Positions 59,942-64,000 of a stretch of 64,000 bases of DNA are shown in pieces (within the stretch, counting starts at the first letter, position 1; every line of letters starts with the position of its first letter). This stretch comes from Tritrichomonas musculus (lineage: Eukaryota; Parabasalia; Tritrichomonadida; Tritrichomonadidae). The notes beneath the pieces were generated by a model. It was not told where the DNA came from. It saw only the letters and a list, made by a program, of their open reading frames with translations, and did no database searches. The stretch spans positions 5,208,001 to 5,272,000 of the forward strand of contig JAPFFF010000001.1 of NCBI GenBank assembly GCA_039105265.1, given 5' to 3'. The position numbers and the translations under genes were made by a program.

Positions 59942-60073
59942 ATGCTGATTGAAATTCTCTTAGGAACGCTTGTTTTAATTGAATTAGTGAACACATTATT
60001 AAGAGTGATAAAACTTTTCCCTCCTGATGATCCACCAATAGATGAAGAAGTAAGAAGGCGAATGTACTCTTAA
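59942..60073 (+). CDS. Tiny membrane-type protein, 43 aa (Maverick)
   Basis: MLIEILLGTLVLIELVNTLL forms a hydrophobic N-terminal helix followed by a Pro/Asp-rich, then Arg-rich tail ending RRRMYS. It fills the gap between two minus-strand genes, and its stop codon overlaps the stop of the convergent gene by 4 nt. Short single-helix proteins are common in virus-like gene clusters. Evidence is limited to the open frame, the helix and the tight packing. Confidence 0.45.
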   Translation: MLIEILLGTLVLIELVNTLLRVIKLFPPDDPPIDEEVRRRMYS

Positions 60074-60336
60074 TCAGCATGTTCTTTTTCATACGCAGGT
60101 TGTAAGAATTTATCTTTTCCTGTTGCATTCCAAGATTGAACAGTATCATTCACTGTTCGAATTCCTTTGCCAACACCACCCAAAACATTTCCAGCAGGTC
60201 CTCCTACCCAGGTTCCAACTTTTTCTATGGCTGGTGCAACGTAATCTGATGCAAATTGTAAAACTTTAGGCCCATTTTTCTTTGCAAAGTTTACAATATT
60301 TTTTCCTATTTTTTTAATCCATTGTCCAAAAGCCAT
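60070..60336 (-). CDS. Small hydrophobic/basic protein, possible minor virion protein (Maverick)
   Basis: 88 residues beginning MAFGQWIKKIGKNIVNFAKKNG, a good amphipathic helix, followed by a Gly-rich stretch (VGTWVGGPAGNVLGGVGKGI). The layout recalls membrane-active minor capsid proteins (adenovirus protein VI/X-like) reported from several Polinton-type elements, but sequence similarity was not demonstrated. It lies just upstream of the capsid gene in the opposite direction; the pair shares a 76-bp intergenic region with T-rich initiator-like motifs. Confidence 0.62.
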   Translation of the reverse strand: MAFGQWIKKIGKNIVNFAKKNGPKVLQFASDYVAPAIEKVGTWVGGPAGNVLGGVGKGIRTVNDTVQSWNATGKDKFLQPAYEKEHAD

Positions 60337-60412
60337 CTTTTTGAATTTCGTCTGTTTTTCATCTTTGAAAAAAATTGGCTTTTCGAATTTTTTAAATTCT
60401 TCATAAAAACAG

Positions 60413-62203
60413 ATGACATATCAAAACGCGCAATTTAAGAATTCAGGAAATGATGAAGGTGACATATTAAACTTTTTCAATAATCATTTGAGGACATTAG
60501 TACAAAAGAATGGAGGTGATAATACTTTTTCAATTGTTGAGGAATTATGTCATGACAAAGATGAAACAATTCCTTTAGGCACAAAAACAAAAATTAGATT
60601 AACTCATTCAGGCCATACAATCTCACAAATAGAGAAAAGTTTTATTGAAATGACTGTTCAACTTGCATTAAAATTCACAACAAAAATTGATGCAAATTCG
60701 TTCTACGAAGATAAGAAATTGGATCATCGATTTTTGAATTTAATCTTTGTTGGATTTAAAGATGCTGTTGAAATAATTCAAGAACTACAATTTTGGGTTG
60801 ATGGAAAATTATTAAGTGGCTATCATCAAAGTGAAATGATGAGAGAATCTTTTGCTTACAATTGCATTCGTCCAAAAGATGACAAAACAAATGCATCTCA
60901 TTCTCATTCATTATGGGAAAGTGTTATGTGTATGTCTCCAAATGTTGCTGGTTGTTATATTCCATTATATTGCTTTGAAAATGAAAAATTAGTAACAGTT
61001 GAAATGAAGCTCATAATTCCTTTCACAGATCAACTTGCATTACAAGCTTGGAGATTGTATCCAAATCGAATTCTTGGAGAAATGGAAGAAGAAGTTAAGT
61101 TTTGTTTGGATTCATTGGTTTGGTGTCAAATTCCACCTGAAAATGTTTCAGAGATTAAAAAGTTCTGGACTGGTGGAAAAGATATGAGTTTGGCCGTTCC
61201 TCACAACTTAGCAATAACAAATCATTTCACACAAATCAAAAATAGTGCAATTATTGTCAAAAAGGTCTTGAATGCCGCCTCGGATATTGTTCAAACACTC
61301 ATCAAAAAATCTGTTCCCTCTGATGTCAATAAGGGGAATTTCACCGTATATGAACTCGGAGTGAATACATTAGAATATGAACCAAGTAAATGTTCAATTA
61401 CGAGATGTCGCTCAAATTGTGCAGGATTTGGAGTCAAACCTGATGTTATTGAAAGTTTGATGACAACGTTACAAGAACCAATAATTATCCCATCTCAAGA
61501 ATTAACTCGTTTTCAATTTGAACACCAAATTTCAACAAAGAATATATCAATTTCAAAATCTGTTCCATTAAAGAATGCGACAAATATTACAATGATGTTT
61601 CCAAGTAAAGGTGATGTGACTTGTTATAAGAATGTGATGATGAAATCTGTTCGATTATCAGTTAATAAAAAGAAATATCCAGAAACAGAATTTGATAAAA
61701 CTTGGGATGCTAGATTTGTTCAATATCAATTAATGGCAAATGAATTGGAAGGAAATATTGAACCTACAAATGAATTTGTTGAATCTATTTCTAGACCATT
61801 AAACTATCATTTTGACGATTACCCGATTAAACATTCGGAAGGCGATTGTGAACGTGATTTTAAGACTGATAATACAAGATTTTTAATGTGTCCATTTGAT
61901 AACACTAGTTTCGGAATCAACTTCCAATTAGAGAGAGGAAATTCTGGTTATGTGTTTGATGGTGTTGATACTGGAAATCAAGCAGTCGCAATCGAATTTA
62001 AAGGTGACATGATATCGAATGATGATACCAATACATATTATTATCCTGATTTGAAAATTGAGGCGGATGATATCGTTGTAAATACAGATTCAAAACAAAA
62101 TCCAATTCCAGAAATGTGGGTTTGCTCAGATACTTATTGGACTTGGTCAATTCAAGATGGAGTTCAATATTACCCACGTGGAAGACCAACTGGTTATGAC
62201 TAA
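60413..62203 (+). CDS. Major capsid-like protein 1 (Maverick)
   Basis: 596 residues. Judged to be the double-jelly-roll major capsid protein from its length, its place after the packaging ATPase, and its style (predominantly beta, with motifs LWESVMCMSPNVAGCYIPL, FTDQLALQAWRLYPNR and the C-terminal SFGINFQLERGNSGYVFDGVD). These agree with capsid genes of trichomonad Mavericks as I know them. No signal peptide. It is followed 31 nt later by a second, diverged copy. The fold assignment rests on family resemblance. Confidence 0.78.
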   Translation: MTYQNAQFKNSGNDEGDILNFFNNHLRTLVQKNGGDNTFSIVEELCHDKDETIPLGTKTKIRLTHSGHTISQIEKSFIEMTVQLALKFTTKIDANSFYEDKKLDHRFLNLIFVGFKDAVEIIQELQFWVDGKLLSGYHQSEMMRESFAYNCIRPKDDKTNASHSHSLWESVMCMSPNVAGCYIPLYCFENEKLVTVEMKLIIPFTDQLALQAWRLYPNRILGEMEEEVKFCLDSLVWCQIPPENVSEIKKFWTGGKDMSLAVPHNLAITNHFTQIKNSAIIVKKVLNAASDIVQTLIKKSVPSDVNKGNFTVYELGVNTLEYEPSKCSITRCRSNCAGFGVKPDVIESLMTTLQEPIIIPSQELTRFQFEHQISTKNISISKSVPLKNATNITMMFPSKGDVTCYKNVMMKSVRLSVNKKKYPETEFDKTWDARFVQYQLMANELEGNIEPTNEFVESISRPLNYHFDDYPIKHSEGDCERDFKTDNTRFLMCPFDNTSFGINFQLERGNSGYVFDGVDTGNQAVAIEFKGDMISNDDTNTYYYPDLKIEADDIVVNTDSKQNPIPEMWVCSDTYWTWSIQDGVQYYPRGRPTGYD

Positions 62204-62234
62204 GATAAGATCTAATTTTTTTTTGCAAGAACAA

Positions 62235-64000
62235 ATGACTTATCAAAACGCTCAATTTAGAAACTTTGGAAATGATGAAGGTGACATATTAAACTTTTTC
62301 AATGATCATTTAAGAAATTTGGTAGCAAAAAATGGAGGAGATAATTCGTTTTCATCATTTTCAGAAGAATTTCATGACAAAGATATTCCCATTGAAAAAT
62401 TATCAGAAAGAACAAGAATTTCATTAACTCATAATAATCATACAATTACTCAAATAGAAAAAAGTTTTATCAACATGATTGTAGAATTTGATATTGGATT
62501 TAATGATTATTTTCCAAAAGAGAATTATTTCGATATAGTCAAAGTTGGTGAAGATGAGGAAGAAGAAGAAGACATTTTTGAGGAAATTGAGAATGATGCT
62601 GCTCATATAAATCAAATCTTCATTGGTTTCAAAGATGCTGTAGAAATCATATCCGAAGCAAAATTCTATGTTGATGGAAAACTTATTCAAAATTATCATC
62701 AAACAGAAATGATTAGAGAATCTTTTGCATATAATTCAATTCGATCTCGTGAATCAAAAATAAATTCACCCCATTCTCATTCATTATGGGAAAATGTTAT
62801 TAATATGTCACCAAATGTTTGTGGTGTTTATATTCCAATCAGTTCTCTTTGCTGGGAAGATGATCAAACTCAAAAATTGGTTCATATTGAATTAGAATTA
62901 ATAATACCATTTACAGATCAATTAGTTTTACAAGCTTGGAGATTATATCCAAATAGACTCTTAGGCGAAATTGAAGAAGAAGTACGATTTTCGTTAGATG
63001 GTTTAGTTTGGTGTCAAATTCCACCAGAGAATGTTGCAAAAAGAATGAGGAAAAGAGTTGATCAATACTTATTTGAATACAATTGCCCTATAATTCCTTT
63101 AGAAAATCGATTTCATCAAATTGGTCAAAGAGGGAGAATTGTTTCATCATTTAAACCAATAAAGCAATCTGACAAATTTACTCCAGAATCGGAATTTGTT
63201 TGTTTGACCTCAATGACATTTGATCCGAAATCAGTTGTCAAAGACAAAACAACTTCTTTTACACCTCAAACCTCAGGAATCTCAGCGAAAGTGACGTTGA
63301 ACACGCTCTCTGTCAATACCAAAAATTTCAAAATAAGAGAAGGAAGAAGTAATTTGTTTGGATTTGGATTGAAACCTGCTTGTTATGAAAGTTTGATGTC
63401 AACATTCCAAGAACCAATTATAATTCCTGCTCAAGAAATGACAAGAGTAATATTTGATCAACTTGTGAAAGCAAATGGAATCAATATTTCAAAATCAATG
63501 CCATTAAAGAATGCAACAAATATTACAATGATGTTTCCAATTACTCCATATGATTTTACCGTTTATCGAAATATTATGTGTACTCATGTTAGACTAATTA
63601 TAGATAAGAAAATTTATCCAAACCGTGAATTTGAAAATACATGGGATGGTAGATTTGTTCAATATCAATTAATGGCAAATGAATTGGATGGAATAGAAGC
63701 AACACCAGAATATTTAGAATCAATTTCCGAATCTCTGAACGATCTTGACCATCCAATGAAAAAGCCACATTATTCAAGTCAAAGAGATGATACGAATTTC
63801 GGAATCAACTTCCAATTAGAGAGAGGTAATTCTGGTTATGTGTTTGATGGTGTTGATACAAATAATCATGAAGTAACAGTTCGTTTTTTGGCTGACAACG
63901 CTTTCCAACATGAGTTGTCAGTCATGAATTCCTATTTATATCCATTAGGAATTGATGACTCAAATCCGATCTTTCCAGAAATGTGGATTTGTTCAGATAC
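62235..64000 (+). CDS. Major capsid-like protein 2, tandem paralogue (partial at window edge, Maverick)
   Basis: Open from the ATG at 62235 to the end of the window (588 codons). It is clearly homologous to the preceding gene along its whole length, for example MTYQNAQF-N-GNDEGDILNFFN-HLR at the start and NFGINFQLERGNSGYVFDGVD near the end. Differences include an acidic insertion (GEDEEEEEDIFEEIEND) near residue 105 and a replaced central loop. Two diverged capsid-like genes side by side suggest either two coat subunits or an old duplication; which one forms the shell cannot be told. Confidence 0.78.
   Translation, partial: MTYQNAQFRNFGNDEGDILNFFNDHLRNLVAKNGGDNSFSSFSEEFHDKDIPIEKLSERTRISLTHNNHTITQIEKSFINMIVEFDIGFNDYFPKENYFDIVKVGEDEEEEEDIFEEIENDAAHINQIFIGFKDAVEIISEAKFYVDGKLIQNYHQTEMIRESFAYNSIRSRESKINSPHSHSLWENVINMSPNVCGVYIPISSLCWEDDQTQKLVHIELELIIPFTDQLVLQAWRLYPNRLLGEIEEEVRFSLDGLVWCQIPPENVAKRMRKRVDQYLFEYNCPIIPLENRFHQIGQRGRIVSSFKPIKQSDKFTPESEFVCLTSMTFDPKSVVKDKTTSFTPQTSGISAKVTLNTLSVNTKNFKIREGRSNLFGFGLKPACYESLMSTFQEPIIIPAQEMTRVIFDQLVKANGINISKSMPLKNATNITMMFPITPYDFTVYRNIMCTHVRLIIDKKIYPNREFENTWDGRFVQYQLMANELDGIEATPEYLESISESLNDLDHPMKKPHYSSQRDDTNFGINFQLERGNSGYVFDGVDTNNHEVTVRFLADNAFQHELSVMNSYLYPLGIDDSNPIFPEMWICSD

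Larger units (their letters stand above)
45397..64000. mobile_element. Maverick/Polinton (left part, runs off the window)
   Basis: A fossil virus-like element recognised from its packaging ATPase next to two major-capsid-like genes and several small genes in a compact, AT-rich cluster. The left boundary is uncertain: a GC-rich stretch of about 170 bp begins after AGTAG at 45397, and Polinton terminal repeats often start with AG, so the terminal repeat may begin here. Its partner would lie beyond the right edge. The parts in view look whole. DNA polymerase B, integrase and protease genes are not seen. The open frames suggest a recent copy. Confidence 0.8.

Overview
The window looks like nuclear DNA of a trichomonad (Parabasalia, close to Trichomonas or Tritrichomonas). 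The grounds are a BspA-like leucine-rich-repeat protein with the parabasalid type of N-terminal region, a bacterial-type amidase gene, a Maverick/Polinton with trichomonad-like capsid genes, AT-rich spacers, no visible introns, and TCA-type initiators a few bases before start codons. The assignment is by protein and promoter style; no rRNA or other marker is present.

Positions 1-37928 are one head-to-tail array, all on the minus strand, of site-specific non-LTR retrotransposons of the R2-like, restriction-like-endonuclease type. The array is anchored in a tRNA-Asn(GTT) gene at 37929-38002. Each unit is separated from the next by the same 14 bp (CTCCTCCCGTGTGG on the plus strand), which is the last 14 nt of the tRNA gene ending exactly at the discriminator base. 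Five units carry a roughly 2300-codon ORF (zinc fingers, reverse transcriptase, CCHC knuckle, PD-X12-E endonuclease, acidic tail). Two look intact, two are broken (a 4-bp deletion; a nonsense codon), and one runs off the left edge. Seven ORF-less units of 0.85-1.06 kb lie between them, with the same flanks, a related 5' stem-loop and hairpin-rich 3' halves; they look like non-autonomous partners. A three-unit block is duplicated in tandem (11809-20820 and 20821-29998), and the ORFs are mosaics with a sharp module boundary.

From 38003 to about 45.4 kb the DNA is AT-rich host sequence. It holds a 991-aa BspA-like protein (minus), an N-acetylmuramoyl-L-alanine amidase probably of bacterial origin (plus), a GC-rich hairpin, two small inverted-repeat elements that look like MITEs, and short repeats. 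The two host genes share a 13-bp promoter-like motif.

From about 45.4 kb to the right edge the window enters a Maverick/Polinton, seen as a fossil virus-like element. Visible parts are two short divergent genes, a 3823-aa giant helical protein, a 158-aa protein, an A32/FtsK-like packaging ATPase, three small genes, and two tandem divergent major-capsid-like genes, the second cut by the window end. Polymerase, integrase and protease genes are not in view and would lie to the right.

The most interesting system is the tRNA-Asn-anchored array: insertion regenerates the tRNA gene, so the host tRNA is spared and autonomous and non-autonomous copies can stack on one target.
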